Shown: piece after piece, positions 20,454 to 31,363 of the stretch
How the letters are laid out: every line of letters begins with the position of its first letter
Position numbering within the stretch: position 1 is the first letter of the stretch
Source of the DNA: Siphonodentalium dalli
Lineage: Eukaryota > Mollusca > Scaphopoda > Gadilida > Siphonodentaliidae
Assembly (NCBI GenBank): GCA_032622095.1
Contig: CP136068.1
Coordinates: forward strand, 126,423,989-126,487,988
DNA: 64,000 nucleotides
Direction of reading: 5' to 3'
Notes under the pieces: generated by a model
What the model saw: the letters and a program-made list of their open reading frames with translations, nothing else
Databases searched by the model: none
Told to the model about the DNA's origin: nothing
Translations under genes and position numbers: made by a program

Positions 20454-21986
20454 TTAACGTCTGTATGTGAACTGTTGGATGGTTTCTTTTGTGAGTTGAG
20501 TTCTGTATATGGTGTTGACAGCATGTTCGACGTATTGACACACGCTGTCTTTGATATTTCGTGGATCTCTTTGTTTGTCAGATAGGGCGCTGACAATGGT
20601 CGATGTTATTACAGCTGCAAGCTTTAGGGTTTCAGTGATGTCGGCTGGTTTGCTTGTAGCTGCTGCGTATGTGAGCTTTTGTGTTTCTTTTGATGTCACT
20701 TCAGTTTTGAAAACTGTGCATCCCTTGTATGCTGAGTGGTGATCATTGTCGCAGTTCGCGCATCTTTTTATGTTACTGGTACAGTCTTGGTGCTTGTGAT
20801 TTCCCGCGCAATTTTTGCAGATTGTGTCTGTGCTCTTGCAAAATTCGGCCGTGTGATTAAACTTCTGACATTTGTAGCATTGTGTCACGTGGGGCTGTTC
20901 TTTGTAGTCGACGACTTTGAATCTATTCATGTTTGAGCCGAGTCTAACGCCGTTCATTATCTGTTGTTTTGATTCTTTATCGTCGCAAGTTATTTTCACT
21001 TTCCATGTTGGTTGTTGATCGTGTGAGCTTTTTAGGCGTTGAACTGTGTATTTACTGCCGATGTCTTCTTTTATTTCGTCTTCCGTGACAGATGGTGGTA
21101 TGCCACAGATGACGGCTTTATGGGTTGTAGGTTTGGTCAGGCGATTGCTGCCGTTGGTTAGGCGGAATGTTACTTTCTTGTCCTTGAAGGCGGGTAGGTC
21201 TTTAGCTTTGGTCAGTAGATATTGTTTTGTTTCTTCGTTCTGTGGATAAAGTAGAAGTGTGCCGGCTCTGGTTGTAGATGTTCGGATGGGGTAGCGTGTC
21301 GTTATTGTTCTGTGTAGTAAGTATGGACTCTGCTTCATTTCGTTCGTTAGGTTTTCGGCGATTAGAATGTCTCTTCGTTTGTTGGAGTGGCTGATAGTCG
21401 GTCGTTCGGTTCCTTTTGTTGGGCTAGGTTGTTGTTTATGTTCAGTGTGCGTTCGTATCTTTTTGGCTGGCGTGCTGATTGGGCTGACAGGATCTGGAAT
21501 CATCATGCTTTCTTTACGTCTTCTTTTGTTTTTGAAGACGGTGGCGAATTCTTCGTCGGAGATGTCTTGTTCAGCGTCTGTCATTTCAACTTCGATGTGG
21601 TCTTCGTGGTTTTTTTGAACGATGGGCACTGGAGTTGCTGGCGGTACAGAGGTTGCTGAGGGTAGTTTTGCGGCGAAATCTGGAACTGGAGCTGATGATG
21701 TGGCAGGTGTCGTGGTGTTTTTCTCAGGTTTCTTTTTGATTTTCTCGGTCTTTTTCTCTTTTTTGCTGGAAGATTTCTCTGCTGTGGGTTGCTTTTCGGG
21801 TAAGCGGTCGGCCATCTTGTCGATAGAGGCTCTGAACCCAGCAAGTTGTATTTCTAGACCGGCGATCTGTTTCCTGAGCGATTTGTTATCTTCTCTCAGG
21901 AAGGCAATATACTCACTCGAATCGGCGCCCTGAGAAGGGCACTGCGACGCGGATGTTTGTTTACTGGCCATATCTGATTTTAGCAA
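20454..21986 (-). CDS. Jockey-like LINE ORF1: Gag-like CCHC protein, intact
   Basis: 510 codons open. The start at residue 6 ('MASKQTS') aligns better with the left copy than the first Met does. Order: N-terminal short coiled coil (25-60), Lys/Pro/Thr-rich linker, a pre-zinc-finger fold (about 220-365, 'HKAVICGIPPSVTEDEIKED'), then three zinc knuckles. These are C370-C373-H378-C383; C390-C393-H397/399-C402; and C409-C412-H417-C423. This layout is that of Jockey/I-group ORF1 proteins, which coat element RNA and guide it to the nucleus. Confidence 0.9.
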   Translation of the reverse strand: MLKSDMASKQTSASQCPSQGADSSEYIAFLREDNKSLRKQIAGLEIQLAGFRASIDKMADRLPEKQPTAEKSSSKKEKKTEKIKKKPEKNTTTPATSSAPVPDFAAKLPSATSVPPATPVPIVQKNHEDHIEVEMTDAEQDISDEEFATVFKNKRRRKESMMIPDPVSPISTPAKKIRTHTEHKQQPSPTKGTERPTISHSNKRRDILIAENLTNEMKQSPYLLHRTITTRYPIRTSTTRAGTLLLYPQNEETKQYLLTKAKDLPAFKDKKVTFRLTNGSNRLTKPTTHKAVICGIPPSVTEDEIKEDIGSKYTVQRLKSSHDQQPTWKVKITCDDKESKQQIMNGVRLGSNMNRFKVVDYKEQPHVTQCYKCQKFNHTAEFCKSTDTICKNCAGNHKHQDCTSNIKRCANCDNDHHSAYKGCTVFKTEVTSKETQKLTYAAATSKPADITETLKLAAVITSTIVSALSDKQRDPRNIKDSVCQYVEHAVNTIYRTQLTKETIQQFTYRR

Positions 21987-22127
21987 TTTTATATAAGTTT
22001 ACTCTTTGATTTTACTCTTAGAGGTAATTTTATAAGTTCTCCTTAAGGAGGAAGACTTTCCGATAAAGAGTGCTGCTGACTCGATGAGATGTTCCTGTGA
22101 GTGCTGCTGACTCGAATTGTTGCCAGA
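21987..22127 (-). promoter_or_regulatory. 5' leader of the inserted LINE
   Basis: About 140 bp between the ORF1 start and the target duplication, with two copies of a GAGTGCTGCTGACTCGA motif (about 22058-22074 and 22098-22114, plus-strand reading). Internal promoters are usual in this class, but no specific promoter element is recognisable. It could belong to the outer, third element instead. Confidence 0.45.
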
Positions 22128-22131
22128 TACG

Positions 22132-22274
22132 TCATCACATATAACGAGCGAGTGAGTACCACTTCACAAGCCAATCAGCCTAGCACGACTCAGCGTGCTT
22201 GCATTAACATTAACCCGAATCGCACCGCGCAGACAATAATTTCACGCTATGCTGCGTAACGCTAGAAATAATAT
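22132..22274 (-). repeat. Terminal repeat BC, remaining 143 bp
   Basis: Identical by eye to 6337-6479. The LINE ORF2 of the outer element resumes at 22277 after the repeated AACATAG. Confidence 0.9.
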
Positions 22275-25144
22275 ATAACATAGACTCAATTTTTAAAATC
22301 ACTCAACCTATTTTGTGGAAATCCGGTAAAGCAGACCAGTTCTGTGAAAATATTAATAAAATGGATTTATATTCCATTGATGAAAAAGTTAAATTGTATT
22401 CAAACAACATAGGATTATTCACGGAGCATACATCAAGTATGATTGGTGATAAGATTTGCTCGCTATTCGAGTCTGCTGCTAGGAATACTTTTGGCGAACA
22501 AAAAGTGAAACACATCGATGCAGATAGGAATAAACCATGGTTTAATACCGATTGTCGACAAGCACGTAAACGCTATAATAATGCACGAAAACGGTACTCA
22601 AAACTACCTACACAAGATAATAAAATTATCTTACATGACGAAAGTAAATTATACAAGAAAACACTAAAAAAAAATGTGTATCAGTCCATAGGAAACAAAT
22701 GTCAAGTAGAATCCGGATGGCGAATAAAAACAATCCACGAGAATTTTGGAATATACTGAACATGGGTCATAAAAGTCAAGCACAACTAAACACCAATGAC
22801 ATGTATGAATATTTGAAAAACAAGCAAGATCATGATGAAAATGATTTGTTTAAAAACTATTCCTTATATGAAGATAATGATATTCTTGATATGCCTATTA
22901 CACAAAATGAAATATTGAATGCAGTAGCATATTTGAATAATGGGCGTAGCCACGGAATTGATAACATACGAAACGAACACATTAAGTGCACTATAGATTA
23001 TATGTTGCCGATATATACTCATTGGTTTAACTTGATTTTTAATTCAGGATGCTTACCGGAATGTTGGCTAACCGGATTAGTAGTTCCAGTGTATAAGAAC
23101 AAAGGTGGCCACACATTGCCTGAAAATTATAGACCTATAACTATACTTAGCTGTCTTGGCAAATTGTTCACGCGAATCATAAATGCACGACTGACTGTTT
23201 TCGCAGAGTCGACGAATCTCATTACTGTAAACCAAGCTGGATTCAGGAAGAATTACTCTACCATTGACCATATCTTATGCTTGGATTTTCTCACAAATAT
23301 CTATCGAAGGGCAAATCGGAAATTATTTTGCACATTCATCGATTTCAAACAAGCTTTTGATACTGTTTGGCATGACGGACTATGGCAGAAACTAATTACG
23401 GCTGGTATAAATGGACGATGTTTTAGAATTTTAAGGAACATGTATAACCAAGTGAAATCCAGAGTAAAAATTGGAAACAATGTATCTGGAGCATATAGGA
23501 ATTGCTCTGGTGTTTTACAAGGCGGGAATATATCATCTTTTCTTTTTTCCCTATACCTGAACGATCTCGAGAACTTCCTCACCGCGAATGCAGTCCAACT
23601 CTCAAATTGATAGAAAACGATATTTTCGATCAGATTGGAATATATTTAAAAATAATAGTCTTACTATATGCTGATGATACAGTAGTTTTCGCTGAATCGG
23701 CGAAAGATATGCGGATTGCAATAAAACAATTTTCAGAATATTGCTCATTCTGGAAACTAAATGTAAACGTGACAAAAACCAAAATTATGATATTTGGATG
23801 TGACAAGTCACCAAGACCACGAATATTACTTAACAACGAACCTTTACAAGTCGTATCACAATTTAAATATCTAGGTACAGAATTGACCAGAAATGGTTCT
23901 TACGGCAAAGCAATAAATGGTTTGATATCGAAAGCTAATCGATCAATGTTTGGTCTCTTACACAAAGCAAGAAAAATTGACATATCAGTCGATATACAGA
24001 TCGAATTATTTTCTAGAACTGTAAAGCCCATTTTACTATATGGTTGCGAAGTTTGGGGATATCAAACACAATATATTAAAAGAATAGAGCAAGTACAATT
24101 GAAATTTCTCAAGTATGTCCTTGGACTAAAGCCGAGTACTCCAACTGTCATGGTGTATTGGGAAACAGGCGTATATCCACTGAGTGTCGACATTAAAAGC
24201 AGAATGCTAAATTACTGGACTAACCTAATCACATCGGACGTACACAAAATAAATAACATTTTATATAAGCATATGTTATTGGAGTATACACACGGACTAG
24301 ACACCCATCCTTGGATTAAATATATTAGGGACTTGTGTCGCGAAGCCGATGTATCACACATATGGCACAACCAGCTGATAGATGCAGCTAGTATGCAGTG
24401 TGCTAAGGTCACTATTCGAAAGAACATTGAGAGTAAATTTGTAAGCGAATGGCGAAGTGATATATCAACCATGGAAAAGTGTAGAACATATCGAATTATT
24501 AAGCACGATTTTGGGATTGAAAAATATCTTTCAGTGCTAAATTATAGAAATATTAGATTATTGTCAAAATTTAGGTGCACTAATAATTATCTTCCCATAG
24601 AAACTGGGTTTTGGTCTAAGTCTAAGAAACCTATTGAAGAGCGAGTCTGCACATACTGCACTCGCTGTTCAATAGGGGACGAATACCATTTGATCATGGA
24701 ATGCACCAGAGTTAGCTCTTTGAGAAACAGATTCCTACCACGCCACCTTACTGAGCAAATAAACGTGTATAACTTCTGTTCAATTCTAAACACAACCAAT
24801 ATTGTGCATACGAACAAGTTGTGTGGGTTTTTAAGATACACCCAACATGTTGCATAGTTCACTCCTTGTTGAGGGTATACCTCACAGGAATGGACTCTGC
24901 AACCATTGGCATACTATATTATTCGGATCACCGCAGCACCACCTTACATTACCATCTCCCGACATACATATGTGACGACGGCAAATATTCACGATGACTT
25001 TATTAAATTTCCATGTTATATCTACCATTTTATTTGTTTACACCATAGTGCTATTTATTATATATTGATTTGTTCGTATATTACATGTGTAATTAGAACA
25101 ATAATAAAGAATCTTGAATCTACAAAGTCAAAGTAAATATTAGT

Positions 25145-25243
25145 AGGTCAATGCATCCTATGGGAGACTCACATATATAAGAGAATGCATTGGCACGGGG
25201 TTTATCGCAAAATTTCAGGAAGCTCGAGTCACGGAAGGGTTAA
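25145..25243 (+). mobile_element. Right half of the TTAA-type MITE (family P) split by the LINE
   Basis: Contains the second palindrome, shortened, with centre CTATGGGAGA and right arm GAGAATGCATTGGC. A degenerate end (…GAGTCACGGAAGGG) follows, then TTAA at 25240-25243. It matches the left half at 3052-3181 in end sequence and in the unusual centre. Confidence 0.68.
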
Positions 25244-25412
25244 GTTTGTAGGTCGGCATTTCGTGTATATATTGACCTAGCTAAGCCATCCTCCCAAATT
25301 TGCTGGTTTGTATGCGACCATCCTTTAGTGCTGGAAAATGATGTATTTCGTTCGTTGCTAGAGAAATCATTCGCCATTATGAAAATAATTCATGTTCATA
25401 GTCAACCGTAAT

Positions 25413-25842
25413 CACGGTGGGGAATCACGTGGTTTTAGGTTGGTGAGTACCACGCATTCAACATTTGCAAACGCACAAAACATAATATATGAGGAACTGA
25501 CACAAAACTTAGCAGTTTGACTGTTACGAGCATACGCTAGTTTATATTTGAAACAAGTTGATACCTTATTTGTTCGGAAATACTTAGTGGTTTTCTATAA
25601 CTTTCTGACCATACATCTTCGAGAATCCTTTGACTGAAAATTTTGGTCAGAATGTTAGAGCAAACAAATATGAATTTGGACATAAAAATAGGTATCAGCT
25701 TGTTTGATAAATAGTATAGCATCTGCTCGTAGCTGTCAAAATAATATGTAATATACCATATCTTAGTTTATTACCTTTTTTCCTCGCGTCTGGTCGCATT
25801 TTGAATGCGTGATACTCATCAACCACGTGATTCCCCACCGTG
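25413..25842. mobile_element. MITE family R, copy 1
   Basis: About 430 bp with inverted ends: CACGGTGGGGAATCACGTGG, then a GTGAGTACCACGCATTCAA block on the left, and the complement on the right (…ATGCGTGATACTCATC, then CCACGTGATTCCCCACCGTG). The interior recurs at 54468-54846. No ORF. Confidence 0.75.
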
Positions 25843-26004
25843 CGTAATATGGAGGTTCAAATGTGGCGTGTCTTTAAGCCAATTTAACCGTGTCGGGTTT
25901 GCGTCACTAAAACGGCGTAAGCCCAAATCAACCGTCATTCATAGCGGCTCTTCAAATTATATTCAGATATCCGCGACATGGCCAATCGCATCATGTCTAA
26001 AGCC

Positions 26005-27450
26005 ATAACAATTCCCCTTGGTTGATCAATTTACTAACAAGATCAAAAATTGTTCGAATGTGTGTATAGACCGAGTACTTGTATGTTTCTAAAGGTTAAA
26101 CATTTTAAATTCACACGGGAAAATGTCAAGTCAAGAGAGAGAAATGATTGGATAGTGTTGGAATATTGTGTTTGTGAACTTTCCCTCCGGGTACGTTTAT
26201 ACACAGTTAAGTTTACACCGTATTATTTGCAGGCATTTTGTCATAGAAAAACATATGGTGCCAGAATATGCGCGTCAACATGCATAAACTTTCCCAAAGC
26301 GCACACGGGAGTACATAAGAGCCTCTACTAAAGGATCTCATACAAGCCTGAGATTAGTGTGTCTGTCATTTGAAAATGATGTCCCCAGAGGGTGATTTAA
26401 ATGACGCTATCCCACATAGCAGGCTAGCATCACCAAATTCACCCACTGGGGACCTTAATCTGCATGGCCTCATCTGCTATGGGAGACGTAGACTCAGAAT
26501 GATGTTCCCAAATGGTGAATAATTTGAAAACCCATTGGGAACCTCGATTATGCAATGTGTTGTCTGCCAATTTGGGGATATAGAGAAAGTAAACTAAAAA
26601 AGAATATATTATAACTTACAATAATAAGTAAAACATTGAAACCGCTAGAAATTGCTTTGACTTTACCACGTTTTTTCCAGAATTTATCAAGCCTTATGCG
26701 TTTGCATAATTTTGGGGTTCAGATGAGTGGTGTATAAATTGTGGATTCAGCAGGGGGGGGTCGGAAAAACAATTTCAGGCACGTATGCTGATTTTTTTCT
26801 TTTGACCCTTGTTGGGATCCACCCACCCCCGCGTCCAAAATTTCAAAATCCAATCCTTTGGCATGGGCTACAGTCTATACTGTTTGTCTGATCATCATGC
26901 AATTTTTCATTTATGTTAATATTGACACTCTAAGTAGTTTTAAGCCAAACTCATTGCAAAAACAGTCAAAAAGACTTGCAGGGGGGGATTTGAGTTGCGG
27001 AAAAAATTGTTTGTTGGTCCCATCGACCACCCACCCACCCCGGAAAAAAATCCCCCCCTGGATTCAGAGGACTTCGTGTATAAAGTCATGACAATTCCCC
27101 CTGGTTGTGATCAATTTACTAACAAGATCAAAAATTGTCGGAATGTGTTTATAGACCGAATAATGGGTTGTTTCTAAAGGTTGAACATTTATTGTCACAC
27201 GGGAAATTTTTCCGAATATGTCAAGTCAAGAGAGAGTTCCAATGGAACTTCTTAACTCCACAACATGGAAATGCTTGGATACTGTTAAAATAATGTGTTT
27301 TGTGACTTGCCCTCAATGCACATACTTTCCTAAAACTATAACGGCACGATAAGTAAAACATTGAAACCGCTAGAAATTGCTGTGAATTGACCACGTTTTT
27401 TCCCAAGAATATATCAAGCCTTATACGTTTGCATAATTTGGGGGTTCAGA
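26005..27450. repeat. Duplicated non-coding block (family U)
   Basis: A segment with CAATTTACTAACAAGATCAA, CACACGGGAAA and GTCAAGTCAAGAGAGAG appears at 26025-26140 and 27105-27240. A second segment (ACATTGAAACCGCTAGAAAT, then CAAGCCTTA.GCGTTTGCATAAT) appears at 26630-26725 and 27357-27445. The parallel order points to a tandem duplication or two copies of one element. G/C-run and CCACCCACCC tracts lie between. Confidence 0.6.
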
Positions 27451-28739
27451 GGATAGATGTCCGTTAATCACAGTCGTTTTGTTACAATGTCCTGCCAACT
27501 GTGTCTATAATCGTGTTGGATAACAGACTTGAAGCAACCAAATAGAATGACACTTCAGACTTCAATTAAAATCAGAACAATTCCCTTTTGGGCGATCAAG
27601 ATTGAACAGATAAATGTGCCCAAAAAAATTAAAAGTCTGTAAAACATTACAACTAAGAAGGACATGGAGAAATATATAAACATTGTTCTTATATCCATAA
27701 TTGATGTTCTCCAATAACAAACTTTCGCGTGTTGAAATCATTGTTATGTAAACAGAACTGTTGCAGTGATTTGTGAACAAACATCGCTTTTTATGTAGAT
27801 GTTCAAATATTTAGTCTGAGTATTATTTTCAGAATATTTTTCAATGCTTTGACCTTTCCCAATGTTTAAAGGTACTCAATCCGATCAGACGGCCCCATAT
27901 CATTAAGTTACAACTACAACATTTCTTCAAAATACGCTTTAGTCATCAAAATCGATTAATTACAACAAAATAATGATAATCGCTGTCAACTATTATATAA
28001 AATTTAACAAAACGTGTTATTTATCAACATGTTGTTCAACGAAATATGGCCGTATTATTACTTCATTATCTCTAAATTTGGCCGTATTACCACTTGATTT
28101 TAGAGTGATCCATCTTATCCGCAATTTGGTCGGTTTGATGAATATTTGCCAGGCGGAAAAAAGGTACACATATCGGGAAATAACAGATTTAAAAAATCGA
28201 TATCTGATCACTCTGAGCTTTGATGGGTGGGTTTCTCGACTCGAATCAAATATTTTTACAGTAGAAATAGTTTAGGGGTGTTTGATATGATAATGCGTCT
28301 TTAACGTCAAACTTTGATTTAATTTGGTTTGTCTGATTGGACTTTTATCGGCAATTCCATTGTTTACATAGTCGTGTAGTACATGTTCAAATACTTTAGT
28401 CTGAATTTGTTGTTTAGTAGAGTTTTTTTCTCTCAAAAACTCGACTTATGCTTTGACGATGTCGGTAGCCAAGCAGGCGGGCGACCGGGCGGATAAGAGA
28501 CCGTTAGTGCGATAACTCAAACAAACGTTGACCGATTTAATTGATAGTTGTTGATGGGTCTGTTGGAAACATATCTAACTCGTGTTAAAAAAACAGGTGT
28601 ATCCAATATTTTATACGAGAGATATGGGCCTTAGTTTGTTTATGTTTTTTTTAGCGATTTTGATCGTTCGCTACCGTTGGCGCGATAACTCAAATATTTG
28701 ACCGATTTCGACTATATTCGGTATTTGAGTCTAGGATCA
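27451..28739. other. No gene recognised
   Basis: AT-rich. The longest open frame (about 100 codons from 27973) shows no domain and no splice context. Nothing else supported. Confidence 0.4.
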
Positions 28740-29290
28740 CATCTAGATGGGAGCTGTCAAATGTGAACGATTTCCGATGAAAAACATGGCCGTCGGCAAC
28801 CATCTTGAATTTTACTCTTTGCACCACTAAATTCTTAAGCATATCCTATACAGAGCAGATCCCTCATTCGATCATCACCAAACTTCATATGGATCCTCGG
28901 AGTGACCTCCAGATGGGTCCTTACCATTTTGTCCGAATTATGCTTTAAAATATGGCTGCCAGCGGCCATCTTGGACTTTTTTATTCTTTGTGTAACTAAA
29001 TCCTTTAGTACACCATAGAGGTCACATTTCTCATACAATCGTCACCAAACTTCAGATGGATCTTCGGGTGACTGGGAGCCTAGCCTCCCTTTTCCCGAAA
29101 TTCATTGAAAACAACATGGCCGCCAGCAGCCATCGTGGATTTCAAATGTGTCCATCAGCACACCTTACAGCCCACATTTAATGGAGAATTGTTTTTTCTA
29201 ACTTTACAGGCTTGTTTAGGATCACCTCCAGATGGGAACTATCGAATTTGAACACTTTCGCCGGCAGCCACCTTGGAGTTTACTGCAAAG
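28740..29290. repeat. Degenerate tandem monomers, about 160 bp
   Basis: Four partial units begin near 28747, 28912, 29069 and 29231 at a 'GATGGGA' motif. Each contains 'AACATGGC(C/T)G(C/T)C..C.GCCATCTTGGA' and most contain 'CACCAAACTTCA.ATGGAT'. The spacing is about 157-165 bp. Non-coding. Confidence 0.6.
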
Positions 29291-29779
29291 GCCAAGCTGG
29301 ATACCCAAAACACCTATTGCCAAAGCATGGTACCGAAAACACCAAAATATGGCGACAATGACCCCTTCAGCAACAACAATGCGCGTCCTATGTTATTATA
29401 TTCCTGATATGGTAAAAACAATGAACGCTCTTCTCACTGTGCAAAAGATGGAAATTTACTGGGATATATAGAGATTTTCAGTTATATATATGCTTATTCG
29501 CGAGTGCGACCTATTCACTTGCGTGTACCAATGCGCTACCAGGATATTTAAAAATCGTTGAGAATCAGTAGAGTTATTCTTTACTGTTATTATAATAAAA
29601 ATTCGAGATAATTTTTGGGGAAATAAACAGAAGAATACGGGAATTATATTTCTGTGTTCAGTGGACGGTGAAGTGAACAGGCAGCGATCAGCTGTAGTTT
29701 TTAGAACCGTGATTTATCGTCGTACGTCGCGAATTTCGTTGGAAACGCGCCAAATAATTGAATATCTAGTATATATGAT

Positions 29780-29899
29780 TGGATACCGAAACTTATGTCA
29801 CGAGTGAGCGAGAATTTTTTTTATTTTCGCTAGCTAGCCACTCACGAAAATAAAATTATCGTCTCGTTCACTCGATCGTGACAAACTTTTCGGTTTCCA
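29780..29899. repeat. Imperfect long hairpin
   Basis: The left arm from 29780 (TGGATACCGAAACTT..GTCACGAGTGAGCGAG) pairs with the right arm ending 29899 (CTCGTTCACTCGATCGTGAC..TTTTCGGTTTCCA), around a GCTAGCTAGC centre. It could be a small foldback element. Confidence 0.6.
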
Positions 29900-30033
29900 C
29901 TCAAAAACACCAGATATACATGTATGCATCTAATCCCTCATTCTAAATTGTGCGGGTTCAAATGAGCCATGTCATTCTGCCAACTGTATGGTGATGCCAT
30001 TAAAGACGTAAACACTAATCAACCAAACAGAAT

Positions 30034-30494
30034 TGTGACCCGCCATATCAAATCCAGTCGGAAGTCGGGATTTTTTTTACCCTGTGCCAATGCATTCTCT
30101 TATATATGCGAGTCGACCATAGGTCGCCTCGCATATATAAGAGAATGCATTGGCCTAACAATTTTTTATCATTTTTTTTTAAATAAATGTTTCTGACAAT
30201 TTTTAGGACATAAAATAAAAAACATCCATTACCCTGCAGGGAGACCCACACATATATAGAAGCATATAGAAGAGTGTCGTCTGCTGATGTTTGTCTGGGG
30301 CTCTGTATGGGTGAAATTATAAAATTGTTAAAGAATACAAGAAAAAATTATTAAAATTGTAAAAAATTGTTAGGCCAATGCATTCTCTTATATATGCGAG
30401 GCGACCTATGGTCGACTCGCATATATAAGAGAATGCATTGGCACAGGGTGAAAAAAATCGCGACTTCCGACTGGATTTGATATGGCGGGTCACA
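30034..30494 (+). mobile_element. Palindromic MITE family N, copy 1
   Basis: 461 bp with ends TGTGACCCGCCATATCAAAT… and the complement, extended by AATCCAGTCGGAAGTCG. It holds two copies of the 69-bp palindrome module (about 30087-30154 and 30375-30443). Its core also has GCCCCAGACAAAC and a CCTGCAGGG motif shared with copies at 44683 and 57613. Those two copies are flanked by TA; this one by AT. Confidence 0.85.
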
Positions 30495-31363
30495 ATTATA
30501 CTTCCCTAGCTCAGATATGAAGATGAGTATTCACGACGCGGCCAATCGTATCGTGTGTAAATCAAAACAAGTCCAGCAAACTGATCGATTTACTAACAAG
30601 ATCGAAAAGCGCGATAACGAACCTGACAATCATGTTATAATGTATACAAATGTTACCATGGTGGCGCGTCATCGGTATATTGCCATCTCTATGACAACGG
30701 CCTACAATTTCCAATCGCTACCACAATCGTACAGTATACTTAATAGATAGCAGTGAGCCCATACGGACACTAATTGATACAGAAGGAAACAGGTGTGCGT
30801 TTCCGCGTCATATTCCGTGTTATGGTTCTGTCGACGCACAATCGATGACAATGGTTTTGTTTTCTAAGTCGGTTCGCCACTCGGCTAGCTTTTAATGTAC
30901 GTGGTCGGAAGACACGAGTTTCTTTAAAAGATTTTACAAGACAAGCGGAACAGTGACATCTACATACTGTGTAGAATTGTAACTCTCTTATTTCTATAGG
31001 CTGGACATTTCTTTGAACATCACTGTTATTTTATAAGGACTCTTTAAACCAAATGAAGATATCGATGCTTTTAACGGTGAATGCGTCGTTGTGGTGACAG
31101 AGAAACTTAGTTCAATAGGGAGACGGGAACTATAGGAATACTATGGATAAATCATATTTGTATTTGTTCTTGTTTTAACTGATGGACGAGCGCAGGAACA
31201 CGCAAGTTCAATCGAGTTGAACACGTTTACGTCTGATAAATTATACACCTTCAGGTTCCACGGTTTCTACCGATCGTCATATTCTGTGTATTGTTGAGCA
31301 TTGAAGGGTATTTGCAGAATTTCTAACAAGATAGTGCTTTGATTCGTGCTGACCAACATTAAA
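30495..31363 (+). promoter_or_regulatory. PDE9A: Upstream / 5'UTR region of the PDE9A gene
   Basis: Precedes the first coding exon. A TATA-like AATTATACA lies near 31238. An acceptor-like TATTTGCAG ends at 31317, so a non-coding upstream exon is possible. The start context CATTAAAATGG has a purine at -3 and G at +4. The transcription start cannot be placed from sequence alone. Confidence 0.35.

Larger units (their letters stand above)
11584..22127 (-). mobile_element. 10.5 kb LINE insertion: two tandem Jockey-like copies plus a third fragment
   Basis: The insert is flanked by a 5-bp duplication. It is visibly richer in GC than its surroundings and lies inside the terminal repeat of the YR retrotransposon. 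Minus-strand order: 5' leader, ORF1 and ORF2 of the right copy, hairpin 3'UTR, ORF1 and ORF2 of the left copy, hairpin 3'UTR, then an unrelated basic ORF and its own hairpin-bearing tail. The left end reads as a 3' terminus (…CCCCCCATAGTAGTAGATGC on the minus strand). Confidence 0.75.
5650..22276 (-). mobile_element. Tyrosine-recombinase retrotransposon (PAT/Ngaro-like) with split direct repeats
   Basis: On the minus strand the order is terminal repeat BC, RT, RNase H, tyrosine recombinase, repeat A, repeat BC, a spacer of about 560 bp, repeat A. That is the A1-body-B1-A2-B2 split-direct-repeat layout of PAT/Ngaro elements in the DIRS order. These elements integrate a circular DNA through a tyrosine recombinase instead of a DDE integrase. 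It sits inside the LINE ORF2. The LINE resumes at 22277, and a 7-bp AACATAG stands on both sides (5643-5649 and 22277-22283). A 10.5 kb LINE insertion (11584-22127) and a MITE (8107-8598) interrupt it. RT and RNase H are decayed; the recombinase is well kept. Confidence 0.8.
4402..24857 (+). pseudogene. LINE ORF2 (APE endonuclease + reverse transcriptase), broken and interrupted
   Basis: Endonuclease pieces: 'NVCGL' and 'CETKTDN' after 4402, 'GDFNARTG' near 4830, and 'SDCHSAV' near 5570. The linker and RT resume at 22280 with 'YRPITIL', 'FIDFKQAFDTVWHDG', 'GVLQGGN' and the catalytic 'YADDT' near 23670. A C-terminal Cys/His motif ('CTYCTRC..GDEYHLIMEC') lies near 24650. I see three frame breaks: a T-run at about 4797, one at about 22700-22730, and one at about 23595. 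Two large insertions also interrupt it (5016-5413 and 5650-22276). Clade is uncertain: L1-like ORF1 with an RT resembling the CR1/L2/Jockey group. The 3'UTR ends near 25140 with AATAAA at about 25103. Confidence 0.85.

Noticed and set aside
27973-28275. 100-codon open frame in AT-rich DNA
   Set aside because: No recognisable motif, no splice borders, and composition like the flanks.
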